Below are positions 7,427 to 13,274 of a stretch of DNA of 13,313 nucleotides, in pieces. The notes under the pieces were generated by a model that made no database searches, was not told the DNA's origin, and saw nothing but the letters and a program-made list of their open reading frames with translations. The position numbers and the translations under genes were made by a program. Location of the stretch: positions 6,778 through 20,090 of the forward strand of contig DAEF01000151.1 of assembly GCA_002495225.1 (NCBI GenBank), given 5' to 3'. Origin of the DNA: Methanoregulaceae archaeon UBA288. Its GTDB lineage: Archaea; Halobacteriota; Methanomicrobia; Methanomicrobiales; Methanospirillaceae. Position 1 is the stretch's first letter. Each line of letters starts with the position of its first letter.

Positions 7427-8181
7427 CGCGGCGCCCCGTGGACCGCATCGACGATCCGGCCGACGAACGTGGCCGTGTCCTCGCGCTGGAACGCGTTCCG
7501 GCCCATGCAGACCCCGGCGCCTCCGGCGCCGACGGCCTCGGAGACCATCGCGATCGCGTCCTCGTCGCCCCCCTTCTCCCCGCCCGCGACGAGGACCGGG
7601 ACCGAGCAGGCCTCCACGATCTGCCGGAACGCGGCCGGGTCGTTCGGGTAGCTGACCTTGATCAGGTCCGCGCCGAGCTCCTCCGCCGCGCGGACGCAGT
7701 GCGAGACCGAGGACGGGCTCGACCCGTCGATCCCCTGGCCCCGGGCGTAGGCCATGATCAAAAGCGGCATGCCCCAGCGCGTGCACTCGCGCGAGACCTG
7801 GCCCGCGGCCTCGAGCATGCGCGACTCGTTCGGCGAGCCGAGGTTGATCTGGATCGAGACCGCGTCAGCGCCGAGGGCGACTGCCTCCTCGACCGTGCAG
7901 ACCAGGACCTTGTCGTTCGGGTCGGGGTTGAGCGCGGTCGAGGCCGAGAGGTGGACGATCAAACCGATATCCCGGCCGTGCCGGCGGTGGCCGGCCTTGA
8001 CCATGCCCTTGTGCAGCACGATCGCGTTCGCCCCGCCCTCCGAGACCTCGGAGATGACGCGGGTCATGTCGCGGAGGCCGTCGATCTGCCCAAGGGTCAT
8101 GCCGTGGTCCATGGGCACGATCACGGCCCGGCCCGTGTTCCGGTCCATGCACCGCTCGAGCCGGATCTCCTTGCCGATCAT
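7423..8181 (-). CDS. ADH synthase-like class I aldolase, copy 2
   Basis: A 252-residue TIM-barrel aldolase of the ADH synthase / DhnA class I family. It is about half identical by eye to the gene just upstream. The three catalytic positions known from MJ0400 (Asp33, Tyr153, Lys184) are all present, as Asp25 in VPMDHG, Tyr145 in MAYARG, and Schiff-base Lys175 in DLIKVSY. It keeps LHKG at 56-59 but has MAYARG instead of the common MMYPRG, SPNDP instead of TGDP after the lysine, and a shortened C terminus (DAVHGAPR). It may be a second ADH synthase. It may instead be the aldolase that makes the precursor 6-deoxy-5-ketofructose 1-phosphate, a role assigned to MJ1585 in Methanocaldococcus. The ATG at 8181 overlaps copy 1 by ATGA. 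Confidence 0.88.
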   Translation of the reverse strand: MIGKEIRLERCMDRNTGRAVIVPMDHGMTLGQIDGLRDMTRVISEVSEGGANAIVLHKGMVKAGHRRHGRDIGLIVHLSASTALNPDPNDKVLVCTVEEAVALGADAVSIQINLGSPNESRMLEAAGQVSRECTRWGMPLLIMAYARGQGIDGSSPSSVSHCVRAAEELGADLIKVSYPNDPAAFRQIVEACSVPVLVAGGEKGGDEDAIAMVSEAVGAGGAGVCMGRNAFQREDTATFVGRIVDAVHGAPR

Positions 8182-8966
8182 CGCAGCACCTCCATGGCCT
8201 CGCCGGCGGTCCGCCCCTCGTGGACGATCATGGCCGCCGCCCGGACGAACCGGTCCGGGGCCGGGTGCTGGAACGCGTTCCGCCCGATCGAGATCCCGGC
8301 CGCGCCGCCCTCGACGGCCCCCTCGATCAGGTCGAGGGTCGCGCGGTCGTCGGTCTTCGATCCGCCCGCGACCACGACCGGGACGGGGCAGCCGCGCGTC
8401 ACCTCGCAGAACGAGTCGGGGTCGCCCGTGTACACAGTCTTGACGATGTCCGCGCCGAGCTCGGCCGCGACGCGGGCCGCGAGCTTGACGTGGTCGACCG
8501 CGTGCTCGTCCTCGATCTTCCGTCCCCGCGGGTACATCATGGCGAGGAGCGGCATGCCCCAGTGCTGGCACTGGACCGCGACCCTGCCGAGGTCCTCGAG
8601 CATCCGGGCCTCGGAATCGGCCCCGATGTTGACGTGCATCGAGACCGCGTCAGCGCCCATGCGGAGCGCGTTGGTCACGGTGTTGACCAGCACCTTCTCG
8701 TTCGGGTCCGGCCCGATCGCGGTCGAGGCCGAGAGGTGCAGGATCAGGCCGATGTCGGGGCCGTGCCGCCGATGGCCGTGGAGGGCCAGGCCGATGTGGC
8801 CGAGCACGGCGTTCGCTCCCCCGAGCGCGACCGCGTCGACGGCGGCGCCCAGGTCGATCAGGCCGTCGATCGGCCCCTGCGAGACCCCGTGGTCCATGGG
8901 CACGACGATGGTCCTCTTCGTATTCCGGTTGATGATGCGTTCAAGACGGATCTCTTTTCCTCTCAT
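8178..8966 (-). CDS. aroA': 2-amino-3,7-dideoxy-D-threo-hept-6-ulosonate (ADH) synthase, copy 1
   Basis: Catalyses the transaldol reaction between 6-deoxy-5-ketofructose 1-phosphate and L-aspartate semialdehyde to give ADH, the first committed archaeal step to 3-dehydroquinate. The protein has 262 residues. Asp25 (VPMDHG), Tyr145 (MMYPRG) and Lys176 (DIVKTVYTGD) each lie exactly eight positions before the MJ0400 catalytic residues Asp33, Tyr153 and Lys184. The phosphate-binding end is also normal (VVAGGSKT, GISIGRNAFQH), as is the C terminus (IVHEG...EAMEVL). This copy looks more canonical than copy 2, although LGHIG replaces the usual LHKG. The ATG at 8966 has GGGAG eight bases upstream. Extending to an upstream ATG at 9110 would cross the promoter region and was rejected. 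It is the first gene of the operon. Confidence 0.92.
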   Translation of the reverse strand: MRGKEIRLERIINRNTKRTIVVPMDHGVSQGPIDGLIDLGAAVDAVALGGANAVLGHIGLALHGHRRHGPDIGLILHLSASTAIGPDPNEKVLVNTVTNALRMGADAVSMHVNIGADSEARMLEDLGRVAVQCQHWGMPLLAMMYPRGRKIEDEHAVDHVKLAARVAAELGADIVKTVYTGDPDSFCEVTRGCPVPVVVAGGSKTDDRATLDLIEGAVEGGAAGISIGRNAFQHPAPDRFVRAAAMIVHEGRTAGEAMEVLR

Positions 8967-8974
8967 GACAGGTA

Positions 8975-8979
8975 CTCCC
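8975..8979 (-). promoter_or_regulatory. Shine-Dalgarno of first operon gene
   Basis: On the minus strand GGGAG precedes the ATG at 8966 with an 8-base spacer. It fixes the start of ADH synthase copy 1 and argues that this transcript has a leader, not a leaderless start. Confidence 0.6.
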
Positions 8980-9020
8980 GAGCCCCGGCACTGTTGACAC
9001 AGCGTGGGGTGCTCAGAACG

Positions 9021-9030
9021 GATAATAAAA
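9021..9030 (-). promoter_or_regulatory. TATA-like promoter of the aromatic operon
   Basis: On the minus strand the sequence reads CACCTTTTATTATCCG. TTTTATTATC is an AT-rich box in strongly GC-rich surroundings. A start site about 25 bases downstream (near 9000) would leave a leader of roughly 35 bases, containing the Shine-Dalgarno at 8975-8979. It is the best promoter candidate for the eight-gene operon. No attenuator or riboswitch was recognised in the short leader. Confidence 0.6.
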
Positions 9031-9099
9031 GGTGAAGGCGTCCGCTCGGCCAGAGAGGGTCGGCGGAGCGCTCGATGCGTGGCGATCAGGTGCCCTGGT

Positions 9100-9108
9100 G
9101 ATAAAAGC
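9100..9108 (+). promoter_or_regulatory. Possible TATA-like element for the AI-2E gene
   Basis: GATAAAAGC within CTGGTGATAAAAGCACTC is AT-rich against its surroundings and lies about 130 bases before the AI-2E start. That implies a leader of roughly 100 bases containing the inverted repeat at 9172-9203. An A-run at 9120-9125 follows. Support is weak. Confidence 0.3.
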
Positions 9109-9171
9109 ACTCACGGGCGAAAAAACATTCACCACACATTGGGATCAGGTTCGGCCGACTCCCGGCATAAA

Positions 9172-9203
9172 CCTGCCGGTTCGTGCCGGTCCACTCCGGC
9201 AGG
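9172..9203 (+). repeat. 8-bp perfect inverted repeat (hairpin) upstream of AI-2E gene
   Basis: CCTGCCGG at 9172-9179 pairs with CCGGCAGG at 9196-9203 around a 16-base loop, itself containing another GCCGG. Flanks are CATAAA and CATATCC. It lies 31 bases before the start codon, so it could be an RNA hairpin in the leader or an operator. No downstream T-run follows, so it is not a typical terminator. Confidence 0.5.
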
Positions 9204-9221
9204 CATATCCGTCCCGATGTC

Positions 9222-9227
9222 GGAGGG
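9222..9227 (+). promoter_or_regulatory. Strong Shine-Dalgarno deciding the AI-2E start
   Basis: GGAGGG followed by a 6-base spacer (TACGCG) and ATG at 9234. It favours this start over the upstream in-frame ATG at 9183. Confidence 0.65.
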
Positions 9228-9233
9228 TACGCG

Positions 9234-10319
9234 ATGAGCGTCGCGGGCTCTCTGCCGCACTGGACGATCTGGGCGATCGTGGTCGCGATCCTCGCGGCGG
9301 CCGCGGTCGTCTTCTGGCCGCTCGTCGGGGTCTCGGTCCTCGCGGCCTCGGTCGCGGTGGTCCTCTTCCCGCTCCAGCGCCGGCTATCGCGGCATATGAA
9401 CCCGATCTTCGCGGCCACGATCCTGACGATCGTGGTCGGGGCGGGGATCGTGGGGGCGACCGCGGTCACGATCGCGGTGCTCGTCCAGAACATCGGCTAT
9501 ATCGCCGATATCGCACGGACCATCCTCTCGGCCGTGGCCGCGCCGGTGACGGGGCCGATGGCGGGCCTTCCCTTCGACCTCACGGCGATCCTCGCCGGGA
9601 TCCAGTCCGAGATCGGGGCCCTGACCGGCTTTCTCACCTCCCTGATCGGCGAGCTCCCCCTGGTCTCGCTCGAGCTGATCACCTTCTTCCTGGTCCTCTA
9701 CCTGACCCTCGAGCAGGGGGAGCGGGCCGGGACGCGCCTGGTCGACGCGCTGCCGAACGAGGTGCGCCGGACGGCCGAGCGGCTCTGGCAGATGGCCGTG
9801 GACGTGATGTACTCGATCTTCGTGGTCCACTTCGCCACCGCGTTCCTCTCGTTCCTGGTCGCGCTCCCGTTCTTCTACATCCTCGGGTACGGCCACGTCC
9901 TCTTCTTTTCCGTCCTCTCGGGCATCTTCCAGCTCGTGCCGTTCCTGGGCCAGACGGTGATCCTGCTCGTGCTCGGGGGATACGCCCTCGCGATCGGCGA
10001 TCTGCGCGGCCTGCTCCTGATCATATTCATCGGGTACCCCTTCGTGGCGGCGATCCCCGACTGGATCATGCGCCCCATCCTGATGGGGGCCAAGGCCCGG
10101 ATCCACCCGGTGGTGATGTTCATCGGGTTCTTCGGCGGGATCACGCTCCTCGGGGTGGTCGGGCTGCTCCTGGGCCCGCTCCTCCTCTCGCTCGCGGTGG
10201 GGGCCTACGGGATCGTCGTGGAAGAGCTCGAGCTCCGCCGGGACGCACAGCTGCCGACCGGGGCCGGGCCGTCCCCGCTCGAGGCCGCGGAGGGGGACGA
10301 GGTGGGGACGGCCTCGTGA
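9234..10319 (+). CDS. AI-2E family membrane protein
   Basis: A 361-residue polytopic membrane protein of the AI-2E (PerM/YdiK/TqsA) family. Members include exporters of autoinducer-2 and of ions; the substrate cannot be read from sequence. Layout: apolar helices at about 9-27, 29-46 and 58-82, then a largely extramembrane amphipathic segment to about 140, a helix near 150-170, and a dense helical block from about 200 to 335. Family hallmarks in the C-terminal half are FQLVPFLG, the PDWIMRPILMGAKARIHPV stretch, and the glycine-rich GFFGGITLLGVVGLLLGPLLLS. The tail is acidic and hydrophilic. The ATG at 9234 was chosen because GGAGGG lies six bases upstream at 9222-9227 and the length fits. An in-frame ATG at 9183 would add 17 polar residues across the hairpin. 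Confidence 0.88.
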   Translation: MSVAGSLPHWTIWAIVVAILAAAAVVFWPLVGVSVLAASVAVVLFPLQRRLSRHMNPIFAATILTIVVGAGIVGATAVTIAVLVQNIGYIADIARTILSAVAAPVTGPMAGLPFDLTAILAGIQSEIGALTGFLTSLIGELPLVSLELITFFLVLYLTLEQGERAGTRLVDALPNEVRRTAERLWQMAVDVMYSIFVVHFATAFLSFLVALPFFYILGYGHVLFFSVLSGIFQLVPFLGQTVILLVLGGYALAIGDLRGLLLIIFIGYPFVAAIPDWIMRPILMGAKARIHPVVMFIGFFGGITLLGVVGLLLGPLLLSLAVGAYGIVVEELELRRDAQLPTGAGPSPLEAAEGDEVGTAS

Positions 10320-10330
10320 GCGGGCGGGGC

Positions 10331-10344
10331 GTCTCTTTTTTATA
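10331..10344 (+). promoter_or_regulatory. T-run: likely terminator of AI-2E gene and/or TATA box of KTSC gene
   Basis: GTCTCTTTTTTATA lies 12-25 bases after the AI-2E stop and 18 bases before the KTSC start codon. T-runs terminate archaeal transcription. TTTTTATA is also TATA-like and near the right distance for a leaderless KTSC transcript. No good Shine-Dalgarno precedes that ATG, which agrees with a leaderless start. Confidence 0.5.
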
Positions 10345-10361
10345 GCGGGCGATACGTCCTT

Positions 10362-10610
10362 ATGGAACCTCGGTGGACCCATGTGGCCTCGTCGATCCTC
10401 GACGCGGTCGCGTACGACCCGACCGGGAGGTGCCTCCTGCTCCGGTTCCGGACCGGCGCGATCTTCGAGTACGGGAACGTCCCGTCCGTCGTCTACGAGG
10501 AACTGCTCGCGGCCCCGTCGAAGGGCCGCTACTTCTCGGAGTACGTGCGGCCCGACTACCCGTACCGCCGCGTCCGGGCGGCGGAGGGAGCACCAGCTGT
10601 AGCCCGGTGA
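10362..10610 (+). CDS. KTSC domain protein
   Basis: A small 82-residue protein made almost wholly of a KTSC domain. The domain is named for the C-terminal domain of some lysyl-tRNA synthetases and is also found alone in small proteins. Visible pattern: VASSILDAVAYDPTGRCL, then the central aromatic strand FEYGNVP at about 35-41, VYEELLAAPSKGRYF at 44-58, and the closing YPYRRV at about 66-71. Its function is unknown; a nucleic-acid role is sometimes supposed but not shown. It stands alone between the AI-2E gene and a tRNA-Leu gene on the same strand. The ATG at 10362 is the first in frame and the domain begins within a few residues. Confidence 0.85.
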   Translation: MEPRWTHVASSILDAVAYDPTGRCLLLRFRTGAIFEYGNVPSVVYEELLAAPSKGRYFSEYVRPDYPYRRVRAAEGAPAVAR

Positions 10611-10625
10611 CGGCCGACCGGTGAA

Positions 10626-10633
10626 GGTTTAAC
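10626..10633 (+). promoter_or_regulatory. TATA-like element upstream of tRNA-Leu
   Basis: GGTTTAAC is centred about 29 bases before the mature tRNA 5' end, in an otherwise GC-rich stretch. The position suits an archaeal tRNA promoter with a short 5' leader removed by RNase P. Confidence 0.45.
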
Positions 10634-10658
10634 GCTCCGGCGGCGATGTAGTACCGGC

Positions 10659-10743
10659 GCGGGGATAGCCAAGCCAGGTCAACGGCGTAGGGCTTAGGAC
10701 CCTATCGCGCAGGCGTTCGAGGGTTCGAATCCCTCTCCCCGCA
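10659..10743 (+). tRNA. tRNA-Leu (anticodon UAG)
   Basis: An 85-base class II tRNA folds completely. The acceptor GCGGGGA (10659-10665) pairs with TCCCCGC (10736-10742), followed by the discriminator A at 10743. The D stem is GCC (10668-10670) with GGC (10684-10686). The anticodon stem TAGGG (10688-10692) pairs with CCCTA (10700-10704) around the loop CTTAGGA, giving anticodon TAG at 10695-10697. The long variable arm at 10705-10718 contains a CGC/GCG stem. The T arm is GAGGG, TTCGAAT, CCCTC (10719-10735). The long variable arm, A73 and anticodon agree on leucine, reading CUA and possibly other CUN codons. CCA is not encoded and no intron is present. Confidence 0.96.
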
Positions 10744-10816
10744 TTCGGTTCTCGAGGCAGGACGGCACCGGCCGCCGCGCGGACGCTGTCGGAGGGCCGC
10801 AGCTCCCCGCAGTTAA

Positions 10817-10828
10817 TTCAATAAACTT
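10817..10828 (+). promoter_or_regulatory. AT-rich promoter region of ABC-GTPase-FeS module; copy A of a 12-base repeat
   Basis: TTCAATAAACTT lies within an AT-rich island about 10812-10844, in strong contrast to its surroundings. It is about 40 bases before the GTG at 10867, so ATAAACTT could act as the TATA box. The island also contains GTTAAT (10812-10817) and ATTAAC (10839-10844), a 6-bp inverted repeat that could be an operator. The same 12 bases recur at 13279-13290. Confidence 0.45.
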
Positions 10829-10866
10829 AACATCATCCATTAACCCCGCCGCCTCGAAAAATTGCT

Positions 10867-11640
10867 GTGGAACACATCAGGATCGAGAAGATCACGGTCC
10901 TCCCCGGGACGGCAAAGAACGGGAGTCCCGAGCCGTTCGACGAGCTCGTCATCCGCGCCGGCGACACGATCTCGATCGTCGGCCCGACGGGGTCGGGGAA
11001 GTCGGCCCTGATCAACGACATCGAGGTCTTCGCCCAGCAGGACACCGTCACCGGCCGGACCGTGCTGGTCAACGGCGAGGCCCCGCCCGAGCGGATCTGC
11101 CGGGACCCGGCGAACAAGCCGATCGCGATGATCGCGCAGACGAGCAAGTGCCTGGCCGACCTGCGGGCCGGGCAGTTCCTCGGCATGCACTGCGCGGCCC
11201 GCGGGCTCGACCCCGGGCAGACCGTCAAGGAGACGATCGCCCTCGCCAACGAGTTCACGGGCGAGGCGATCCGCGAAGAGATGCGCATGACCGCGCTCTC
11301 GGGCGGGCAGACGCGGTCCCTGATGATCGCGGACGCCCTCCTGGTCAGCAACACCCCGATCATCCTGCTCGACGAGATCGAGAACGCCGGGATCTTCAAG
11401 GACCGGGTCATGGCCCGCCTGCGGGAGTTCGACCGCGCCGTCCTCTTCGTGACCCACGACCCGTTCGTGGCCCTCCTCTCCGACCGGCGGATCGTCATGC
11501 GGAACGGCGCCGTCGTTGACGTCCTCGAGCCCGGGGGGGCCGAGGCCGACGCCCTCGGCGAGGTGGCCGCGGTGGACGCGCGCCTCCACACCATCCGCGA
11601 GCGGATCCGGGCCGGCGAGCTCCTGACCGGGGGGCTCTAG
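10867..11640 (+). CDS. Soluble ABC-type ATPase, unknown function
   Basis: A 257-residue ABC ATPase with no membrane segment. All motifs are intact: Walker A GPTGSGKSA at 39-47, Q-loop Gln91 in MIAQTSKC, signature LSGGQTRS at 144-151, Walker B IILLDEIE at 165-172, and His197 in THDPF. The position usually following Walker B is modified to DEIENAG, which suggests a non-transport ATPase. A GTPase gene follows one base after its stop, and no permease or binding protein is encoded nearby. It therefore probably acts in a soluble machine, perhaps metallocofactor assembly or activation with its neighbours. That role is inference. The start is a GTG at 10867; the protein begins at the usual point before the first strand. 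Confidence 0.85.
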   Translation: MEHIRIEKITVLPGTAKNGSPEPFDELVIRAGDTISIVGPTGSGKSALINDIEVFAQQDTVTGRTVLVNGEAPPERICRDPANKPIAMIAQTSKCLADLRAGQFLGMHCAARGLDPGQTVKETIALANEFTGEAIREEMRMTALSGGQTRSLMIADALLVSNTPIILLDEIENAGIFKDRVMARLREFDRAVLFVTHDPFVALLSDRRIVMRNGAVVDVLEPGGAEADALGEVAAVDARLHTIRERIRAGELLTGGL

Positions 11641-11641
11641 C

Positions 11642-12349
11642 GTGCGCCTCCTGATCGTGGCCGGCCCGCCCAGCGCGGGCAAGACGGCCGTGGTCCGGCA
11701 GCTCCTCCGGCAGTTCGCGGGCCGGTGCCGGGCCGCCTACCTCAAGATCGACGTGGTCCAGGCCTTCGAGGACGAGGAGCTCGCGGCCGAGTTCGGGATC
11801 CCGGCCAGGAAGGTCTACTCGGGCGACCTCTGCCCGGACCACACGGGGATCATGGTCCTCGCCGACGCCCTCGCCTGGGCGGCCGAGGAGCAGGCCGATC
11901 TCCTGATCGTCGAGTCGGCCGGGCTCTGCCTCCGCTGCACGCCGTACACCACGCAGTCGCTCGGGATCGTGGTGCTGCCGGCGATCTCGGGGACGAACGC
12001 CCCCCTGAAGATGGCCCCCATGATCGCGTTCGCCGACGTCGCGGTCGTGACCAAGACCGATCTCGTCTCGCAGGCCGAGAAAGAGGTCTTCCGCGAGGCG
12101 ATCCGGCGCGTGACCCCGGGGATCGACCTGATCGAGACGAACGCGGTCGAGGGAACGGGCCTCCGGTACCTCTTCCGCGCGGTCGAGGCCTGCCCGGCGA
12201 TCGACGACCCGGCGTCGATCGTGCTCCGCGGGGCCCCGCCGCTCGGGGTCTGCACGATCTGCGCGGGAAAGAAAGAGATCGGCTGGCGCCACCACTTCGG
12301 GGTCGTGCGGACCCTCGAGGCGGCGGACGAGTTCTACCGGGGGGACTGA
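11642..12349 (+). CDS. HypB/UreG-like P-loop GTPase with extra cysteine motifs
   Basis: A 235-residue GTPase of the SIMIBI class, resembling the nickel/metal chaperones HypB and UreG. Visible are the P-loop GPPSAGKT at 8-15, KIDVV at 35-39 in the metal-switch region, CPDH at 64-67 where HypB has its CH metal-binding motif, LLIVESAGLC at 87-96, the guanine-specificity loop TKTD at 137-140, and ETNAVEGTGL near 165-174. Two CxxC pairs, Cys96/Cys99 and Cys204/Cys207, are unusual for HypB and may bind a metal or Fe-S cluster. The C terminus (GWRHHFGVVR) holds two histidines. The GTG at 11642 is one base after the ABC gene stop, and the Fe-S gene starts five bases after this stop. A role in metal delivery to a cofactor is inferred; the target is not known. 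Confidence 0.82.
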   Translation: MRLLIVAGPPSAGKTAVVRQLLRQFAGRCRAAYLKIDVVQAFEDEELAAEFGIPARKVYSGDLCPDHTGIMVLADALAWAAEEQADLLIVESAGLCLRCTPYTTQSLGIVVLPAISGTNAPLKMAPMIAFADVAVVTKTDLVSQAEKEVFREAIRRVTPGIDLIETNAVEGTGLRYLFRAVEACPAIDDPASIVLRGAPPLGVCTICAGKKEIGWRHHFGVVRTLEAADEFYRGD

Positions 12350-12353
12350 GGCG

Positions 12354-13274
12354 ATGGCCTGGGAGCCGCCGGGCAAGGACTGCGGGGCCTGCGGAGTCCG
12401 GAGCTGCCGCGACTTCGCCGAGGGGCTGCGGGCCGGGACTCGAGTCCTCACCGACTGCCCGCACCGGGCGCGCCGCCTGGACCTGGACGAGACGGCCCTG
12501 CTGCAGGTCTACGACGGGGTGGACCTGCTCGGCTCGGAGTACGACTTCATCCTCCGGCCGCTCCCGGGCCAGCCCTCGGCCCAGCGGTACGTCCAGCCCT
12601 ACCGCCCCGAGCTGGTCGAGCAGTGGGGGATCGGCCCGGGCGCGATCGTGATCGGCCGGCCCGTGGACCCGGGGGGCCGTCCGGGTGGAGTACGCGCTCG
12701 AGGGCTCCGCGTCGCAGGTGGCGTGCAACGCGTACGCGTTCTGCAACCTCTCGAACAACGGCGCGACCATGATCGCCTGGACGAACCGGCTCGTGGGCGG
12801 GAGCGGGTACAGCGGGTACGTGGTGAACGCGACGCCGTCGGCAGTCGCGCCGCTCTCCGGTCAGGCGGCGCCGCCGCGCGACCTGGACGGCGACGGGCGG
12901 TACGAGGACGTGGACGGGAACGGTCGGCGCGAGATCGGCGACGCGGTCCTCCTCGTCCTCCGGCTCGACGAGATCCGGGCGCACAGGCCGATCGCCGCGT
13001 TCGACTTCGACGGCGACGGCGGGGCGGGGCCCGGGGACGCGCTCCGGCTCATCCTCGGGCCATGAGGGAAGGGCCGGCCCACTCGCGTGTGGTCCCGGAC
13101 CCACGTATCATGGTGACGGTTCAGGGGCCGGTCTGTCGGCGGGGTGCTGCGCGTCGGGACGGGGGGATCCCGGCCCCCTGTCGATCGAGGGAGCAGAGGG
13201 CGATGAGGAGCTGCAGACCGGGCTCCTTCGTCTCCACACAACTCCGCCCCGAGGGGCCGGCCCGAGCGGTTTAA
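12354..13274 (+). CDS. Four-cysteine Fe-S domain protein, truncated, with out-of-frame chimeric tail
   Basis: The first about 107 residues (to about 12675) are convincing. A four-cysteine Fe-S domain (CGxCGxxxC type, as in RnfB and corrinoid Fe-S proteins) has Cys10, Cys13, Cys18 and Cys35 in DCGACGVRSCRDFAEGL. A conserved segment follows (QVYDGVDLLGSEYDFILRPL and PYRPELVEQWGIG) and ends at IVIGRPVDPGG. Beyond that, about 200 residues are an arginine-rich misreading of a dockerin gene fragment in another frame. The frame stays open only because of high GC, to a TAA at 13272-13274. The intact protein should continue with its own C-terminal domain, so this copy is probably non-functional or altered. 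The break lies at or near a six-G run (12671-12676). The ATG at 12354 is five bases after the GTPase stop, so it is the third gene of the module. Confidence 0.7.
   Translation: MAWEPPGKDCGACGVRSCRDFAEGLRAGTRVLTDCPHRARRLDLDETALLQVYDGVDLLGSEYDFILRPLPGQPSAQRYVQPYRPELVEQWGIGPGAIVIGRPVDPGGRPGGVRARGLRVAGGVQRVRVLQPLEQRRDHDRLDEPARGRERVQRVRGERDAVGSRAALRSGGAAARPGRRRAVRGRGRERSARDRRRGPPRPPARRDPGAQADRRVRLRRRRRGGARGRAPAHPRAMREGPAHSRVVPDPRIMVTVQGPVCRRGAARRDGGIPAPCRSREQRAMRSCRPGSFVSTQLRPEGPARAV
12652..13065 (+). pseudogene. C-terminal fragment of a dockerin-type surface protein
   Basis: This frame opens after a TGA at 12649-12651 and ends at TGA 13063-13065. Protein-like sequence begins about 12677 (GAVRVEYALEG), with a cysteine pair in ACNAYAFCN. 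From about 12880 it is a dockerin-like double EF-hand module: PPRDLDGDGRYEDVDGNGRR with EIGDAVLLVL, then AFDFDGDGGAGPGDALRLIL. Such modules close many secreted proteins of Methanomicrobiales. There is no signal peptide, no plausible start (only an internal GTG at 12685) and no upstream domain, so the 5' part of the gene is missing. It is in a different frame from the preceding Fe-S gene, so it is not a working fusion. Confidence 0.75.

Noticed and set aside
8178..8966. Calling the two aldolases fructose-bisphosphate aldolases of glycolysis
   Set aside because: The DhnA family is shared, but the operon with 3-dehydroquinate synthase II and the match to MJ0400 catalytic spacing favour the ADH pathway, at least for copy 1.
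8967..9110. N-terminal extension of ADH synthase copy 1 to an ATG at 9110
   Set aside because: It would cover the TATA-like promoter and Shine-Dalgarno, and the added 48 residues resemble nothing in the family.
10653..10657. Alternative tRNA 5' end further upstream in CCGGC
   Set aside because: Only GCGGGGA from 10659 gives a 7-bp acceptor with TCCCCGC and correct spacing to the D arm.
12676..13274. Treating the whole 306-codon Fe-S frame as one genuine protein
   Set aside because: After residue about 107 the translation is arginine-rich, while another frame over the same bases gives clear dockerin EF-hands.
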